A DNA stretch of 64,000 bases, from the NCBI RefSeq assembly GCF_024661895.1, contig NZ_CP102453.1:1984001-2048000 (forward strand), written 5' to 3'. Below the pieces are notes generated by a model that searched no databases, was not told where the DNA came from, and saw only the letters and a list, made by a program, of their open reading frames with translations. Origin of the DNA: Fundicoccus culcitae (GTDB taxonomy: Bacteria; Bacillota; Bacilli; Lactobacillales; Aerococcaceae). A program made the position numbers and the translations under genes. This document shows, piece after piece, positions 8,843 through 19,870 of this stretch (within the stretch, counting starts at the first letter, position 1; every line of letters starts with the position of its first letter).

Positions 8843-9721
8843 ATGTCAAATAATAGTAAAGCTAGCAATGATCCCACTAATGAAGCCTCCAAAGGCTCCT
8901 TTACGGGGATCATTGTTTATTTAATTTTAGCGGCAGTCAAAATAGTATCAGGTACTTTATTTAATTCATCAACCATGTTAGCCGATGGTTTAAATAACCT
9001 TACTGATACGGTCTCATCAATTACCATTTTCATTGGTTTGCGTTTATCTAACCGTCCTGCAGATAATAATCACCATTTCGGTCATGATAAATATGAACCC
9101 TTAGCTAGTTTCTTGATTTCCTTATTAATGTTTACCGTCGGTTACGACATTATTGCTTCTGGCGTTCGTCGCTTTATTTCACAAGAATTTCTCGTTCCAG
9201 ATACCACAATCATCTGGATTACACTCGCTTCATCCGTCGTTCTATATTTTACTTATTTATATATTAGTAGATTAGCCAAAAAAACGAATAGCCTTGGATT
9301 AAGCTCAACGGCTAAAGATATGCGTAATGATATTCTAATCAGTTTAAGTACTGTCGTCAGTACACTGGCCAGTACGAATGGCTACCCAATCGTTGATACC
9401 ATTGTTTCGATTGGTGTTGGTTTAGTTATTATTAAATCAGCTTTTGAAGTTTTTCGTGACAGTACCTTTATTTTATCCGATGGTTTTGATGAGGAGCGTA
9501 TTCAACAATATAAAGAATTAATTTTAAAACACCCAAAAGTTATTGAAGTTTCTGGAATACGTGGTCGTTTAAGTGGACAAATGATATACTTAGATGTAAC
9601 CATAAAAATTGATGGGAAGATGTCTGTCAACGAATCCCATCATGTTACTGAAGAGATTGAACATGCTTTAACTTATAAATACGGGGTACATGATACGGAT
9701 GTTCATGTCGAACCTATTTAA
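8843..9721 (+). CDS. Cation diffusion facilitator (CDF) efflux transporter
   Basis: This 292-residue membrane protein fits the CDF family, proton-driven exporters of divalent metals such as zinc, manganese or iron. It has about six membrane helices, an ADGLNNLTDTVSS metal-site helix near residues 48-60, the HHFGHDKYEPL loop near residues 76-86 and a cytoplasmic C-terminal ferredoxin-like domain with HVTEEIEHAL and DTDVHVEP near the end. The usual HxxxD/DxxxD sites are partly altered (the first site reads DGLNN), so metal choice is uncertain; manganese exporters often have N/D variants. It sits between the C39-like gene and purA. Confidence 0.85.
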   Translation: MSNNSKASNDPTNEASKGSFTGIIVYLILAAVKIVSGTLFNSSTMLADGLNNLTDTVSSITIFIGLRLSNRPADNNHHFGHDKYEPLASFLISLLMFTVGYDIIASGVRRFISQEFLVPDTTIIWITLASSVVLYFTYLYISRLAKKTNSLGLSSTAKDMRNDILISLSTVVSTLASTNGYPIVDTIVSIGVGLVIIKSAFEVFRDSTFILSDGFDEERIQQYKELILKHPKVIEVSGIRGRLSGQMIYLDVTIKIDGKMSVNESHHVTEEIEHALTYKYGVHDTDVHVEPI

Positions 9722-9732
9722 GTATAAAATAA

Positions 9733-11046
<1,314 letters not shown>

Positions 11047-11058
11047 TTCGAACCATAT

Positions 11059-11100
11059 AATAAATATCCCTGCTGATCCGATTAGCAGGGATTTGTTTTC
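11059..11100 (+). terminator. purA terminator built on the dispersed element
   Basis: AATAAATATCCCTGC (11059-11073) is a left arm of the dispersed element. AAATCCCTGCT-type pairing with AGCAGGGATTTG around 11083-11095, followed by TTTTC, makes it an intrinsic terminator after purA. Confidence 0.65.
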
Positions 11101-11107
11101 TTATTTT

Positions 11108-11166
11108 AAAAGCTACAGAATCGAGTGTATTCACTAATAGTGTAAACCCTCGGTTCTGTAGCTTTT
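11108..11166. terminator. Bidirectional terminator between purA and dnaB
   Basis: Perfect 13-bp arms AAAAGCTACAGAA (11108-11120) and TTCTGTAGCTTTT (11154-11166), with further partial pairing inside, lie between the convergent genes. Confidence 0.75.
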
Positions 11167-11175
11167 CAATTACAA

Positions 11176-12552
11176 TTAATAGCCCGTCGGATCCTGTGCA
11201 TATGACAAACTAGAAAACTTATTATACTCCTTCTTAAAGAGCAAATTAACAGTCTCCCTAGCACCACTCCGGTTTTTCGCCAAAATAACTTCAACCGTAT
11301 TATCTGGTAAATCATCCTTAAAACCTTCATCCTCATCACCATCTTGTTGATGATAATCTTCACGATATAAAAAGGCCACGATATCCGCATCTTGTTCAAT
11401 CGAACCAGACTCGCGAATATCACTTAATATAGGGCGTTTATTTTGACGTTGTTCTAAACCACGTGATAATTGTGACAAGGCGATAACGGGAACCGAAAGT
11501 TCTTTAGCTAATTTTTTCAATTGACGCGAAATTTCTGAAACCTCTTGTTGTCTGTTTTCACGTCCATTACCATCGATGAGTTGCAAATAATCAATCACTA
11601 TTAAGCCTAAATCAGGATTTTGTTGTTTTAAACGTCGGCACTTCGCACGAATTTCTGATACTTTTATCCCAGCTGAATCATCGATAAATATCGGTGCATC
11701 CTTCAATGTATTGGTAGCAACGGTGAAACTATTCCATTCATCATCCGTTAATTGACCTGTTTTTAAATGTGAAGCATGAATAATACCTTCAGAACAAATC
11801 ATTCGATAAACTAAGTCAATTGCACCCATTTCTAAGGAAAATACGACAACAGGTACTTTAGATTTTGTGCCAACATTTTGAGCAATATTGAGCGCAAAAG
11901 CTGTTTTACCTACCGAAGGACGAGCCGCTATAATAATTAACTGGTCAGGCTGAAGTCCACTCGTCACACGATCCAGTTCAATAAAACCTGTTGGTAAGCC
12001 GACAACTTCCCGTTTTTCTTCTGACAATTTAATAATGTTATCAAAAGCTTCCGAAATTAATTTACTCATCGGCTGCGGTTCATTACTTTGACTATTTTCA
12101 CCAATTGATAAAATGAGTTTTTCACTACGATCAATGATGTTTTCAATTTCATCGCCTTCATTATAAGCATCATTTGAAATTTTCTGACTGGCTGAAATTA
12201 ATCGACGTAACGTAGCCTTTTCTTTAACAATCCGTGCATACTGTTCAACATTATGTGCCGTTGGTGTATAGTTGGAAATAGTTATTAGATAAGCGTCTCC
12301 ACCAACATTCTCCAATTCATCATAGGAGTCTAGTTGATAAATTAATTGGACGATATCGATGGATCCCGTTTTATCATAAACTTTTTCCATAGCATTAAAT
12401 ATAATTTGATGCCGTTGTTTATAAAAGTCCTCAGCAACTATGATGGATTGAACGGTTGCAATTTTAGAATTATCGATCATGAGTGAACCTAAAACCGACA
12501 TTTCTGCTTCATCACTATAGGGTAATGTCCGTTCATTTTGATTAACTTCCAA
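11176..12552 (-). CDS. dnaB: Replicative DNA helicase DnaB
   Basis: The hexameric helicase unwinds DNA at the replication fork (called DnaC in Bacillus subtilis). The 458-residue protein has the N-terminal primase-interacting helical domain (SDEAEMSVLGSLMID near residue 13) and a RecA-like motor with Walker A ARPSVGKTAFALN near residue 210, Walker B LIVIDYLQLI and the SQLSRGLEQR segment. The TTG start is chosen because GAGAAGGTG lies a short distance upstream and the translation MEVNQNERTLPYS matches family N-termini. It follows rplI in the canonical gdpP-rplI-dnaB order. No intein is present. Confidence 0.96.
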   Translation of the reverse strand: MEVNQNERTLPYSDEAEMSVLGSLMIDNSKIATVQSIIVAEDFYKQRHQIIFNAMEKVYDKTGSIDIVQLIYQLDSYDELENVGGDAYLITISNYTPTAHNVEQYARIVKEKATLRRLISASQKISNDAYNEGDEIENIIDRSEKLILSIGENSQSNEPQPMSKLISEAFDNIIKLSEEKREVVGLPTGFIELDRVTSGLQPDQLIIIAARPSVGKTAFALNIAQNVGTKSKVPVVVFSLEMGAIDLVYRMICSEGIIHASHLKTGQLTDDEWNSFTVATNTLKDAPIFIDDSAGIKVSEIRAKCRRLKQQNPDLGLIVIDYLQLIDGNGRENRQQEVSEISRQLKKLAKELSVPVIALSQLSRGLEQRQNKRPILSDIRESGSIEQDADIVAFLYREDYHQQDGDEDEGFKDDLPDNTVEVILAKNRSGARETVNLLFKKEYNKFSSLSYAQDPTGY

Positions 12553-12678
12553 AAATTCACCTTCTCTTTCTAAAAAAGCAATTAAATTACTTAGGATTCA
12601 TCCATAATAGGTATATTGTTTTCGACCTATTTTTTTGTACCAGGGATTTCAACTAAGTAATTAATTGCTAATGAAAAG

Positions 12679-13131
12679 CTATTGTGCTTCTACATGGACA
12701 CGTATGGTGGCAGTTACCTCAGGATGCAATTTCACTTCGACATTATGAAACCCTAAGGCAGAAAGATTTTGACTTAAATTAATTTTACGGCGATCGATAG
12801 AAATTTTATACTGTTTGTTCAATTCATCAGCAATTTGTTTTGAAGGTATTGTACCAAATAGGCGACCGTCATCACCACTTTTTGCATAAATCTTAACAAC
12901 CGTGTTCTTATCTTCAATTTTTTCTTTCAATTCTTTAGCTTCAGCTAATTCTTCTTCCGCTATACGTTGTTTGGCCTGCTTTTCAGCATTCCACTGACTC
13001 ATGGCACTACTATCAGCTAATTTAGCTAAATTATTTTTAATTAAATAATTACGACCGTATCCATCTGAAACTTCAATAACTTGACCTTTTTTACCTTGTT
13101 TTTTTACATCCTCTAATAAGATGACTTTCAT
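12679..13131 (-). CDS. rplI: 50S ribosomal protein L9
   Basis: The 150-residue protein has the bL9 N-terminal domain ([20 protein letters not shown], residues 1-20, then GYGRNYLI), the long connecting helix and the C-terminal rRNA-binding domain with [16 protein letters not shown] at the end. Its ATG overlaps the gdpP stop codon by 4 bp (ATGA), so the two are translationally coupled. This gdpP-rplI pairing is common in Firmicutes. Confidence 0.97.
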   Translation of the reverse strand: MKVILLEDVKKQGKKGQVIEVSDGYGRNYLIKNNLAKLADSSAMSQWNAEKQAKQRIAEEELAEAKELKEKIEDKNTVVKIYAKSGDDGRLFGTIPSKQIADELNKQYKISIDRRKINLSQNLSALGFHNVEVKLHPEVTATIRVHVEAQ

Positions 13132-15140
13132 TTTGATTCTTCCTCCTCTTTTAAAAATAAAACTGATTTTAATAAATCATAGACTTCTTCAACTGTTTTA
13201 TCTTCAAGTTGTGTCGCAGCATTCGATAAATGACCCCCACCATCTAATTGTTCCATGATTGTTTGAACATTAACTTCACCTAGACTGCGGGCACTAATAC
13301 CAACAACATTTTCACTGCGTCGATAAATAACAAAAGAAGCTTCTACTTTATTAACATCTAAAATCATGTCGGCTGTTTGAGCAGCCGTTACATTATCAAT
13401 AATTTCTTCATTTGTTCCACGTGAAACAGCAAAACCATTTCCTAAATATTCTGTTTTCGCAAATAAATCATTTCTAGCAATTATGTCATCAAAGTCTTCT
13501 TTTAAAATACGATTTATTTGATTGGTATTAGCTCCGCGTGCTTTCAGATAAGAAGCGACATCAAATGTTTTTGAACCTACTCTTTGCGAAAAATTATTCG
13601 TGTCAACAATGATTCCTGCTAGTAAAGCCGTCGCTTCAAATTTATTAAGATTAGTATTTGATAAGCGATTATTGATGAAAAACTCCGTAACTAATTCAGC
13701 TGTTGATGATGCATAAGGTTCTATGTATGTCAATTCTGTTTGTTTCGGAATATCTTCACCTCGGCGATGATGATCAATAATAACAATTCGATGATTTTCA
13801 AGAATTGTTTCAGCTTCACTTAAACTTGGCCGATGATGATCCACCATCACAATTAAAGAGCGATCGGTAATTTGGCTTTGAGCCTGTTTAATATCAATCA
13901 TATACTTATTTAATTCTAAACGATTGGGTGAATACGCTAATAATGATTGTATGTCTTGATTTAATTCATTCGGATTAATAATAATTTTTCCGACTTTTTT
14001 AAATTGACGGACAATATTCAAAATTCCTATAGCAGATGCCATTGAATCTAAATCAGGAGTTTTATGTCCACTAATAAATACCTGGTCAGACTGTTCAATT
14101 AGATTCGATAAGGCTTGATAAACTAGTTTAGAACGGACATTCGTTCGTTTTTCACTAGGATTTGTCTTGCCACCGTAAAAACGGGCACGTTCCTCATCAA
14201 CTTTAACGACAATTTGGTCTCCACCACGGCCTAAAGCTAAATCAAGATTTAACTGAGCTTGTTTGGCTAAATCATCAATATGATAGGTATTTTCTAAAGA
14301 AGAAGCAATACCGATACTTACGGTAATAGGAACATTATTTAAGAAACTTCGTTCACGCAATTGATCAAAGTATCTAAAATTATCTTTTTCTAAAGTTTCT
14401 AAAACAGCTTGATTAAAAATCAACATGAACTTATCATCAGACAAACGCTTGAAGAAAATATTATATGATAAAGCCCAATTATTTAATTCATTAACAATTT
14501 CGGCATCAAAGGTTGTTGATTGTTGGTCATCCATTGATTGAACAATCTCATCATATTCTTCTAATAATAAATACCCAAAGACAACCCGATCATACTTTCT
14601 ATTCTCAATGATTTCATATTCTTTGGATACATCTATTAAATAAAATGAATTATTTTCTTTTTGGTGCATCAATTTATAGTGCTTGTCTTTCAGTTTGACT
14701 GCATGCCACTTTTTATCCGAAGGGATATCTAAAAAGCTTGCAAATTGATTATCCACTTCAATCATCGATTCACCTAAGATATCTTGCTTTCCAAATATCC
14801 GTTGCATAGCAGGATTTACCCATCGAATCTTTAAATTTTCATCATAAATAATCGCTGCTATTGGCGATCTGAATAATGAATCATGTTGAACATCATCGAT
14901 AGTCGTTGATAATTTAGTAGATTGATGATTCAAATCCTTAGCAAAACTATTGATATTAATGAAAAACACTAAAATCATTGCTAAGAGGAGTATGAATTGT
15001 AATACCCCTATTTGCCAATTGACGACAAAAGTGGCTATCATAATTAATATATAAAAAATCATCAAACTATAAATTTGCCAACTAATTTTTAGTTCATTGA
15101 AAGAACGAAAAAATTCTTTAATTTTTTCAAAGCTTATCAC
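13128..15140 (-). CDS. gdpP: Cyclic-di-AMP phosphodiesterase GdpP
   Basis: This membrane enzyme cleaves c-di-AMP to pApA and so tunes osmolyte, cell-wall and beta-lactam responses. The 670 residues contain two N-terminal membrane helices (about 18-65), a PAS-like domain (about 85-150), a degenerate GGDEF domain (about 170-310) and a C-terminal DHH/DHHA1 phosphodiesterase. The DHH motifs are intact: [24 protein letters not shown] and [11 protein letters not shown], with GGGHLSNAA in DHHA1. Loss-of-function mutations here are known to raise beta-lactam tolerance in other Firmicutes; no truncation is seen in this copy. Confidence 0.95.
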   Translation of the reverse strand: MISFEKIKEFFRSFNELKISWQIYSLMIFYILIMIATFVVNWQIGVLQFILLLAMILVFFININSFAKDLNHQSTKLSTTIDDVQHDSLFRSPIAAIIYDENLKIRWVNPAMQRIFGKQDILGESMIEVDNQFASFLDIPSDKKWHAVKLKDKHYKLMHQKENNSFYLIDVSKEYEIIENRKYDRVVFGYLLLEEYDEIVQSMDDQQSTTFDAEIVNELNNWALSYNIFFKRLSDDKFMLIFNQAVLETLEKDNFRYFDQLRERSFLNNVPITVSIGIASSLENTYHIDDLAKQAQLNLDLALGRGGDQIVVKVDEERARFYGGKTNPSEKRTNVRSKLVYQALSNLIEQSDQVFISGHKTPDLDSMASAIGILNIVRQFKKVGKIIINPNELNQDIQSLLAYSPNRLELNKYMIDIKQAQSQITDRSLIVMVDHHRPSLSEAETILENHRIVIIDHHRRGEDIPKQTELTYIEPYASSTAELVTEFFINNRLSNTNLNKFEATALLAGIIVDTNNFSQRVGSKTFDVASYLKARGANTNQINRILKEDFDDIIARNDLFAKTEYLGNGFAVSRGTNEEIIDNVTAAQTADMILDVNKVEASFVIYRRSENVVGISARSLGEVNVQTIMEQLDGGGHLSNAATQLEDKTVEEVYDLLKSVLFLKEEEESK

Positions 15141-15222
15141 ATCTCACCTCTTTGATTAAACTCAATCATTAGTTAATTTTAGCATATTATCATTAAGATT
15201 ACTAACTAAGATAGACGATTAA

Positions 15223-15238
15223 TGTTTCACGTGAAACA
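15223..15238. promoter_or_regulatory. parS site (perfect 16-mer)
   Basis: TGTTTCACGTGAAACA matches the bacterial ParB-binding parS consensus at every position. It lies between gdpP and rpsR, about 16 kb from oriC. The parA-parB operon is in the same window. Confidence 0.95.
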
Positions 15239-15251
15239 TTTTAAATAAATA

Positions 15252-15302
15252 AAAAGATAGCCCGCAGGCACAAGCAGATGCATGGCTTACGGGCTTTTAG
15301 TA
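15252..15302 (-). terminator. Terminator after rpsR
   Basis: On the minus strand GCCCGTAAGCC pairs with GGCTTGCGGGC-like bases (as GCCTGCGGGC) around a 14-base loop, then runs into CTTTTTATTT. It follows the rpsF-ssb-rpsR operon. Confidence 0.7.
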
Positions 15303-15369
15303 TTTAAAATGTTTTGATCCAATATATAAACCTTATATATTTTTAGATCTGACCATATACTTTATTCAA

Positions 15370-15603
15370 TTAGTCTTGAACGGTAAATGGTAAAAGTGCC
15401 ATAATACGTGCACGTTTAATTGAATTAGTTAAAGCACGTTGGTGCTTAGCACAAGTTCCTGTTACTCGACGAGGTAAAATTTTACCTTTTTCAGATACAA
15501 AACGTTTTAACAAATCTGTATCTTTGTAATCAGGATGGTCAATATGGTTTGCACAGAAATAACAAACCTTTTTTCTGCGTCTTCCGCCACGGCGTTGTCC
15601 CAT
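15370..15603 (-). CDS. rpsR: 30S ribosomal protein S18
   Basis: The 77-residue basic protein matches bS18: [20 protein letters not shown] at residues 9-28, then [26 protein letters not shown]. The two CxxC-like cysteines are present as Cys14 and Cys17. It closes the rpsF-ssb-rpsR operon, 25 bp after ssb, with a GGAGG-type ribosome site. Confidence 0.97.
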   Translation of the reverse strand: MGQRRGGRRRKKVCYFCANHIDHPDYKDTDLLKRFVSEKGKILPRRVTGTCAKHQRALTNSIKRARIMALLPFTVQD

Positions 15604-15628
15604 TTTTATTCCTCCTTAAGTATTTTAA

Positions 15629-16186
15629 TTAGAATGGTAAATCGTCTTCAGAAATATCTATTTGACGATCATCATCCATGAATGGTGAAGATTGTTGATT
15701 AAAATCGTTATTAAATGAAAAATTATTTTGTTCATTATTACTTGCATTATTATTAGAATAGTTTTGCGAATTATTGTTATTATAGTTTTGATTTTGGTTA
15801 GCTTGATAGCTATTACTATAATTATTTTGTTGATTTCCACTCGTATTTTGAGGACGTTGTTCAGTAACAGCCTTTGATTCTAGTAGATGGAAATTGTCAA
15901 CGACAACTTCAGTTACATAGACACGTTGACCTTGTTGATTGTCATAGTTCCTTGTTTGGATACGACCTTCAATACCTACTTGCGAACCTTTACGTGTAAA
16001 ATTAGCAAAATTTTCAGCAGACTTTCTCCAAATAACACAATTAATAAAATCGGCTTCACGTTCACCTTGTTGGTTAGTAAAATTACGATTGACAGCTAAA
16101 GTAAATGTCCCAACAGCTACGCCAGATGAAGTGAATCGTAAATCAACTTCTTTAGTCAAGCGACCAATTAACTGCACTGAATTCAT
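15629..16186 (-). CDS. ssb: Single-stranded DNA-binding protein
   Basis: The 185-residue protein has an N-terminal OB fold ([19 protein letters not shown], then [14 protein letters not shown]), a long Asn/Gln-rich linker (about residues 112-165) and the acidic tip DISEDDLPF that recruits replication and repair partners. It coats ssDNA during replication and repair. It lies between rpsF and rpsR as in most Firmicutes; the promoter is presumably upstream of rpsF. A parS site sits just upstream of the ssb start. Confidence 0.97.
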   Translation of the reverse strand: MNSVQLIGRLTKEVDLRFTSSGVAVGTFTLAVNRNFTNQQGEREADFINCVIWRKSAENFANFTRKGSQVGIEGRIQTRNYDNQQGQRVYVTEVVVDNFHLLESKAVTEQRPQNTSGNQQNNYSNSYQANQNQNYNNNNSQNYSNNNASNNEQNNFSFNNDFNQQSSPFMDDDRQIDISEDDLPF

Positions 16187-16205
16187 TTTTACTTCCTCCT
16201 ATAAG

Positions 16206-16221
16206 TGTTTCACGTGAAACA
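16206..16221. promoter_or_regulatory. parS site (perfect 16-mer), second copy
   Basis: TGTTTCACGTGAAACA again matches the consensus exactly. It lies in the short gap between rpsF and ssb, 983 bp from the other copy, directly after the rpsF stop codon. Confidence 0.95.
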
Positions 16222-16223
16222 AA

Positions 16224-16523
16224 TTAATCTTCTTTTTTAACGATCATATGACGTAAAATGTCACGGTTAATTCGAGCAAGACGATCAAACTCATCGATAC
16301 CATTTGAATTTTCAGCAACTACGTTAATTAGATGATAAACACCTTCACGATAGTCTTGAATTTCATAGGCTAAACGTTTTTTCGCCCAGTCTTTTGATTC
16401 AACAACTTCTGTTCCATTACTTGTCAAAATACCATCAAAACGTTCTACTAATTCTTTTTTAGCATCATCGTTCATATCAGGACGAATAATATATAAGATT
16501 TCATACTTTGTTGATTCATTCAT
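16224..16523 (-). CDS. rpsF: 30S ribosomal protein S6
   Basis: The 99-residue protein matches bS6 ([20 protein letters not shown], residues 4-23; [20 protein letters not shown] mid-protein). The start at 16523 is chosen because AAAGGAGGT lies nine bases upstream; the frame extends 15 codons further but that stretch overlaps the ribosome site and is not conserved. It is first in the rpsF-ssb-rpsR operon. Confidence 0.96.
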   Translation of the reverse strand: MNESTKYEILYIIRPDMNDDAKKELVERFDGILTSNGTEVVESKDWAKKRLAYEIQDYREGVYHLINVVAENSNGIDEFDRLARINRDILRHMIVKKED

Positions 16524-16667
16524 TAGACTAGCACCTCCTTTTGGTCTATTGGCTCTTAAAAAGAGCAAGGAGAGTAGGGGGTTAACCCAATACTCACATC
16601 AAAAAATTATAGCATATTAATTTGGAAACTTCAATCACTTTTTGGAATCCATAGCCAATAAAATTTG

Positions 16668-16683
16668 GCAGAGATATTTACTT
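16668..16683 (-). repeat. Dispersed 3'-end element, half copy
   Basis: Plus-strand GCAGAGATATTTACTT, which on the minus strand reads AAGTAAATATCTCTGC, lies just after the terminator of the amino-acid permease operon. Confidence 0.5.
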
Positions 16684-16688
16684 AAAAA

Positions 16689-16713
16689 AACAGAAACCTT
16701 TTTTAGGTTTCTG
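16689..16713 (-). terminator. Terminator of the amino-acid ABC operon
   Basis: On the minus strand CAGAAACCT and AGGTTTCTG form a 9-bp stem followed by seven T residues, 11 bases beyond the last permease stop codon. Confidence 0.85.
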
Positions 16714-16723
16714 AAAATTTCTT

Positions 16724-17389
16724 TTATCGAGTTGTTTTATTGCGTTTAGCTAAGTAACGCGCAAAAGATGAAATGGTAAAGTTAACCATAAAGTATATAA
16801 GAGCCAACAGACCGTATAAAACAAATACCTGAGCAGTCGTTGTATAGCGGCCCATTAAAATACTGGCTTTACCTAACAACTCTTGTAAGGCTAAGATGGA
16901 GTATAAGAAACTTGTATCCTTAACTACGGTGACAAATTGGGAAATGATCGCCGGTAACATGTTTCTAAAGGCTTGAGGTAAAGTGATATACCATAAAATC
17001 TGGCCCGAAGAAAAACCTTGTGACTCGGCTGCTTCAATTTGGCCTTCATTCACACCATTTAAACCCCCCCGGATGATTTCGGCTAAGGCTGCGGTAGTAA
17101 ATAAGGTAAAACTCACAATGCCGGCTTCCACTGAGCGTAGACGGAAAATAAGAAAAATAACAAAAATCCATAAAATATTAGGGACATTCCGTACGATTTC
17201 GATATACGTCCCAGCAAGCCACCTTAATAATCGATTCTTATGGTTGCGCATAACGGCTAAGATTGTTCCAAAAAAAGTACTTAAGATAATCGCGATAAAA
17301 GCAATGTAAAGGGAGAGCATTAAACCTTCAAAAAGAAATCGCATATTATTATACGTAAATAACTCATTCATTTGTTCGAGAAATGTCAT
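16724..17389 (-). CDS. Polar amino-acid ABC transporter permease (second subunit)
   Basis: The 221-residue membrane protein belongs to the His/Glu/Gln/Asp permease family, with about five helices and the EAA loop (GQIEAAESQGFSSGQILWYI, near residues 136-155) that contacts the ATPase. It pairs with the permease encoded 12 bp upstream to make a heterodimeric channel. The start has AAGGGGG upstream. It is the last gene of a four-gene operon (ATPase, binding protein, two permeases). Confidence 0.92.
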   Translation of the reverse strand: MTFLEQMNELFTYNNMRFLFEGLMLSLYIAFIAIILSTFFGTILAVMRNHKNRLLRWLAGTYIEIVRNVPNILWIFVIFLIFRLRSVEAGIVSFTLFTTAALAEIIRGGLNGVNEGQIEAAESQGFSSGQILWYITLPQAFRNMLPAIISQFVTVVKDTSFLYSILALQELLGKASILMGRYTTTAQVFVLYGLLALIYFMVNFTISSFARYLAKRNKTTR

Positions 17390-17401
17390 TCAAAAGCCCC
17401 C

Positions 17402-18109
17402 TTATCGAGAAAAAGCTTCTTTATTACGTTTCTCTAAATAAATAGCTAATTTAGTAAGTGGGAAACATAATATAAAGTATAGAAAAGCAGCAGTTGTAAA
17501 AGCTGGTACGTAATGTAGATTAAAGGCAGACCAACTATTGGCCGTAAACATAATATCTGCTCCCGATATTATGGCAACCGTTGATGTATTTTTTATCAAA
17601 TTCACTACTTGGTTGGTCATAGGTGGCAACATAGACCGGACAGCTTGCGGTAAAACGATATACCACATGGTTTCCCAATAGCTAAAGCCTTGTGACTGGC
17701 CCGCTTCAAATTGGCCTTGATCAACGGAGCCAATACCCGAGCGAATGACCTCAGCAATATAAGCGGCATGATAAAGGCCAACACATATAATCCCTGTTGT
17801 ATACGTATCTAAAACGATACCGACCAAAGGTAATCCGTAGTAGACGAAAAATACCTGAATCAATAAAGGAATATTTTGGAAAAATTCTATGTATATGCGC
17901 GTGATGACTCTAAGGAAACGATTGTTGGCCGAAGAACTTATCCCGATAATAATCCCTAAAATAAATGCGATAATTAATGCGCCAATTGATAGTCCAATGG
18001 TATAGAAAAAAGATTCAATGAAAAGGGGCAGATCTTCGAAAAGCGCTGCCCATCTTTTCAATGCAAATGGTCCTTCCTGTAGCCACGAGACTGCTAACAA
18101 ATTAGCCAT
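17402..18109 (-). CDS. Polar amino-acid ABC transporter permease (first subunit)
   Basis: The 235-residue membrane protein has about five helices, the family motif NTSTVAIIS and an EAA loop (GQFEAGQSQGFSYWETMWYI, near residues 135-154). Together with the next gene it forms the membrane channel of a glutamine/glutamate/aspartate-type importer. A GAGGAGG ribosome site precedes the ATG. Substrate is inferred from family and the GlnR box upstream of the operon, not from sequence alone. Confidence 0.92.
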   Translation of the reverse strand: MANLLAVSWLQEGPFALKRWAALFEDLPLFIESFFYTIGLSIGALIIAFILGIIIGISSSANNRFLRVITRIYIEFFQNIPLLIQVFFVYYGLPLVGIVLDTYTTGIICVGLYHAAYIAEVIRSGIGSVDQGQFEAGQSQGFSYWETMWYIVLPQAVRSMLPPMTNQVVNLIKNTSTVAIISGADIMFTANSWSAFNLHYVPAFTTAAFLYFILCFPLTKLAIYLEKRNKEAFSR

Positions 18110-18146
18110 GTTTATACTTCCTCCTCGTGAGTAAAATTAAAAACCA

Positions 18147-18989
18147 CTATTCTGCATCTTCTTCAGTTTCTTCAGCAGCGGCATCAACTAAGCCATGCTC
18201 TGCTAATAGACCTTCTAATGTACCATCCTCTAACCATTGATTAATTAAATCATTAATGTAAGCTGCTAATTCATCATTACTTAAGGCCGTAGCCACACCA
18301 TATTCTTGAGGTGCAAAGCCAATTTCTAAGATTTCAGTATTGTCATCCACATAACCAGCTAAAATTGATTTATCGACTGAAAAGGCATCAATACGACGTG
18401 AAGTTAAAGCTGTTTTTAATTCTGGATAAGAGGCTAATTCACTAAATTTGAAAGCTAAACCATCTTCTGCGCCGATTTCTTCAATTTTTTGTTTCGTCGT
18501 TGCCGATTGAGCCACTCCAATGGTTTTACCATTTAAGCTAGCTAAATCGGTATAGCCATCTTCTGAACGGACTAAAAAGCCAACTTGATCAGTAAAATAG
18601 GCATCTGAGAAATTATAGGTTTCTTTTCTTTCTTCCGTAATGGTGAAAGTAGCAATAATCATATCAACTTCACCATTATCTAACAGAGGTCCCCGCGTTT
18701 TGGCCGTAACACCCGTAAATTCAACATTATCAGGGCTACCCGTGATCTCTTCAGCCAGTAAACGAGCTAAATCAATTTCAAATCCTTCATGTTCATTCGT
18801 ATCTGGATTTAAGAAACCAAAATATGGCACATCTTCTTTTATTCCCACACGAATAACGCCGGCATCACGTAAGGCTTGGACTTGAGCAGGTAATTCCTCT
18901 TGAGCTGAGACAGTTGTCGCTTGGAAAGTTGGCATAACAGCTGATAATAACAATAAGCTACTGAATAAAAATTTTAATCCTTTTTTCAT
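18147..18989 (-). CDS. Amino-acid ABC transporter substrate-binding protein with an unusual signal peptide
   Basis: The 280-residue protein belongs to the SBP_bac_3 family that captures polar amino acids outside the cell. It has an export signal (residues 1-29) followed by GVIRVGIKEDVPYFGFLNPD (near 44-63) and FEIDLARLLAEE, both typical for the family. Unlike most Gram-positive binding proteins it has no cysteine or lipobox; the signal ends in a VSAQ site suited to signal peptidase I. The C-terminal tail is strongly acidic. How it stays near the transporter is unclear. The gene lies 14 bp after the ATPase gene. Confidence 0.9.
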   Translation of the reverse strand: MKKGLKFLFSSLLLLSAVMPTFQATTVSAQEELPAQVQALRDAGVIRVGIKEDVPYFGFLNPDTNEHEGFEIDLARLLAEEITGSPDNVEFTGVTAKTRGPLLDNGEVDMIIATFTITEERKETYNFSDAYFTDQVGFLVRSEDGYTDLASLNGKTIGVAQSATTKQKIEEIGAEDGLAFKFSELASYPELKTALTSRRIDAFSVDKSILAGYVDDNTEILEIGFAPQEYGVATALSNDELAAYINDLINQWLEDGTLEGLLAEHGLVDAAAEETEEDAE

Positions 18990-19003
18990 AGGTAAAAACT
19001 CCT

Positions 19004-19735
19004 TTATGAATGTGAAATTATTTTACTTAAAAATTCTTGAGCTCTAGGGTTAACCGTCTGTGTGAAAAACATCTCTGGATCACCTTGTTCTAAGATTGAC
19101 CCTTGATCCATAAAAATTATTCGATCAGCCACTGAACGGGCAAAGCCCATTTCATGTGTCACAACAACCATCGTTATATTGGAATCAGATAAATCAATCA
19201 TAACATCTAATACTTCTTGAATCATTTCCGGGTCTAAAGCTGACGTTGGTTCATCGAACAATATGACTTCCGGATGCATATTCAATGCCCGTGCAATCGC
19301 CACCCGTTGTTGTTGGCCACCTGATAACTGAGCTGGAAAAGAACTGGCTTTATCGGCTAAACCAACACGTTCCAAATACTTCATAGCTGTTTCTTCGGCT
19401 TGTTTTTTATTAACACCCTGAACCTTAATGGGTGCGAGTGTAAGGTTATCTAAAACAGTTTTATGGCCATATAAATTAAAATTTTGAAATACCATCGCAA
19501 CTTTCTGTCGGACTTTCTGAATCGGTGCTTTCTTCTGAGTTAAGTCAACTCCATATACGGTCGCTACGCCATCACTCACTTCTTCCAATCGATTCATACA
19601 ACGAATCAATGTACTTTTTCCTGATCCTGAAGGACCTATGATGACCACTTTTTCGCCTTCATCAATATCAAGATTGATATCTTTTAACACATGATTATCA
19701 CCAAAATACTTATTCACATTTTTTAAGTGAATCAA
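19004..19735 (-). CDS. glnQ: Polar amino-acid ABC transporter ATP-binding protein (GlnQ type)
   Basis: The 243-residue ATPase powers the importer encoded by the next three genes. Walker A GPSGSGKST (near residues 34-42), signature LSGGQQQRVAIARAL (near 138) and Walker B VILFDEPTSALDP are intact. The TTG start at 19735 is used because AGGAGGTG lies nine bases upstream and no ATG fits. The gene is first in the operon; a consensus-like promoter and a perfect GlnR box lie upstream, suggesting nitrogen control and a glutamine or glutamate substrate. Confidence 0.92.
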   Translation of the reverse strand: MIHLKNVNKYFGDNHVLKDINLDIDEGEKVVIIGPSGSGKSTLIRCMNRLEEVSDGVATVYGVDLTQKKAPIQKVRQKVAMVFQNFNLYGHKTVLDNLTLAPIKVQGVNKKQAEETAMKYLERVGLADKASSFPAQLSGGQQQRVAIARALNMHPEVILFDEPTSALDPEMIQEVLDVMIDLSDSNITMVVVTHEMGFARSVADRIIFMDQGSILEQGDPEMFFTQTVNPRAQEFLSKIISHS

Positions 19736-19773
19736 TTATCAGCACCTCCTTTTATGAGATTATAATTAAGATT

Positions 19774-19802
19774 ACCATAAAAAATTAATATTGAATAGTC
19801 AA
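19774..19802 (-). promoter_or_regulatory. Promoter of the amino-acid ABC operon
   Basis: On the minus strand TTGACT (19797-19802) and TATGGT (19774-19779) are exactly 17 bases apart, about 40 bp before the TTG start of the ATPase gene. Confidence 0.65.
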
Positions 19803-19870
19803 TTTTTTATTCTATTATAATATTATTTTTAATTTATTTTTATATTTGACTACCTATCTATGACATATAA

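Noticed and set aside
12607-12635. Hairpin with T tract between dnaB and rplI
   Set aside because: The T tract is on the plus strand, antisense to both genes, and the two genes are probably cotranscribed; I see no plus-strand transcript that it would end.
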